Shown here piece by piece: positions 63,659-64,000 of a stretch of 64,000 bases of DNA. The DNA is from Parastagonospora avenae f. sp. tritici 18332-5. Taxonomy: Eukaryota; Ascomycota; Dothideomycetes; Pleosporales; Phaeosphaeriaceae. The notes below the pieces were generated by a model. The model had not been told where the DNA came from, made no database searches, and saw only the letters and a list, made by a program, of their open reading frames with translations. How positions within the stretch are numbered: the first letter of the stretch is position 1; each line of letters opens with the position of its first letter. The position numbers and the translations under genes are program-made. The stretch lies in contig JAFJTR010000037.1 of the NCBI GenBank assembly GCA_022559985.1, positions 1-64,000 on the forward strand, in the 5' to 3' direction.

Positions 63659-64000
63659 GGTGATGTTTGGAGATGAAAGAAAGTGGTGATGATGTTTATG
63701 TGAGGAGTAATCACACGATGTGGTTGTGTGGATGTATGTAAAATGTAAACTTCTCTTTTATTTTCGACGCGACGATATCACTCCAATATATCCAGGCGCG
63801 ACTCTTTGCCGTCCACCGAGACCCGAAACATACCAAGACGAGAGGATTTTCCTTCCAAGTATTGCTTGACCATCTAAGCCACCACGGCGACTACAAACGC
63901 GGGCAAACGCGCCGCGAGCTAGGATAAACTTGCGCGACAAGTAGTATTTGCCTCTCAAGGCAAGAAACTGTTAACGACGTATGTGCGGACTCGCGCTCCG
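63659..64000. other. Window end, no gene recognised
   Basis: 340 bp with the promoter side of the YbjQ gene and no recognisable frame. Confidence 0.45.

Overview
The window is nuclear DNA of a filamentous ascomycete (Pezizomycotina, most likely Dothideomycetes). The evidence is short GT-AG introns (41-67 bp) with CTAAC/CTGAC-like branch sites, fungal housekeeping genes (ERG20, CDC23, UGO1, YAH1, RRP15, SRP54), fungal plant-cell-wall enzymes, HET-domain proteins, small secreted cysteine-rich proteins and P450s. The class assignment is inference from gene content. I see no rRNA, convincing tRNA, CRISPR or bacterial operon structure. All exon boundaries were derived by hand from splice signals, reading frame and family motifs.

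Layout. 0-11.3 kb is accessory: a copia-type gag fragment abutting a broken MDR dehydrogenase, a P450, a secreted periplasmic-binding-protein-like gene converging on a GH95 fucosidase, and a HET-domain pseudogene. 11.4-17 kb is housekeeping: farnesyl diphosphate synthase head-to-head with the APC/C subunit CDC23, then a DnaJ protein with a Gln/Pro repeat region. 17-20 kb is gene-poor. It holds a small secreted six-cysteine protein and, downstream of it, a strange array of repeats that look like duplicated mini-exons separated by 53-bp intron-like segments. 20-28.4 kb holds an unrecognised 521-aa protein, a Tri4-like P450, a second HET gene with one in-frame stop, and a decayed BAHD acyltransferase. 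28.5-34 kb is a compact housekeeping block (UGO1, YAH1, RRP15, SRP54), mostly in head-to-head pairs.

34-37.6 kb is gene-poor with one cysteine-rich secreted candidate. 37.6-53.8 kb is rich in uptake and carbon-acquisition genes: a peptide transporter, a GH28 pectinase, an allantoate-permease-family MFS transporter, a D-2-hydroxyacid dehydrogenase, an amidohydrolase, a GH51 arabinofuranosidase and a CE1 esterase, with a CobW/ZNG1 GTPase among them. 53.9-58.3 kb is gene-poor around a SET-domain gene with two in-frame TAG codons. 58.3-64 kb has an MFS monocarboxylate-type transporter, a flavin monooxygenase divergent from a NMT1/THI5-like binding protein (both with mitochondrial-type N-termini), and a YbjQ-family protein.

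The most interesting items are the mini-exon-like repeat array beside the secreted cysteine-rich gene, the recurrence of isolated in-frame stop codons in otherwise open long genes (RIP-like decay or possible recoding), the FMO/binding-protein divergent pair, and the N-terminal cysteine module fused to the GH28 enzyme.
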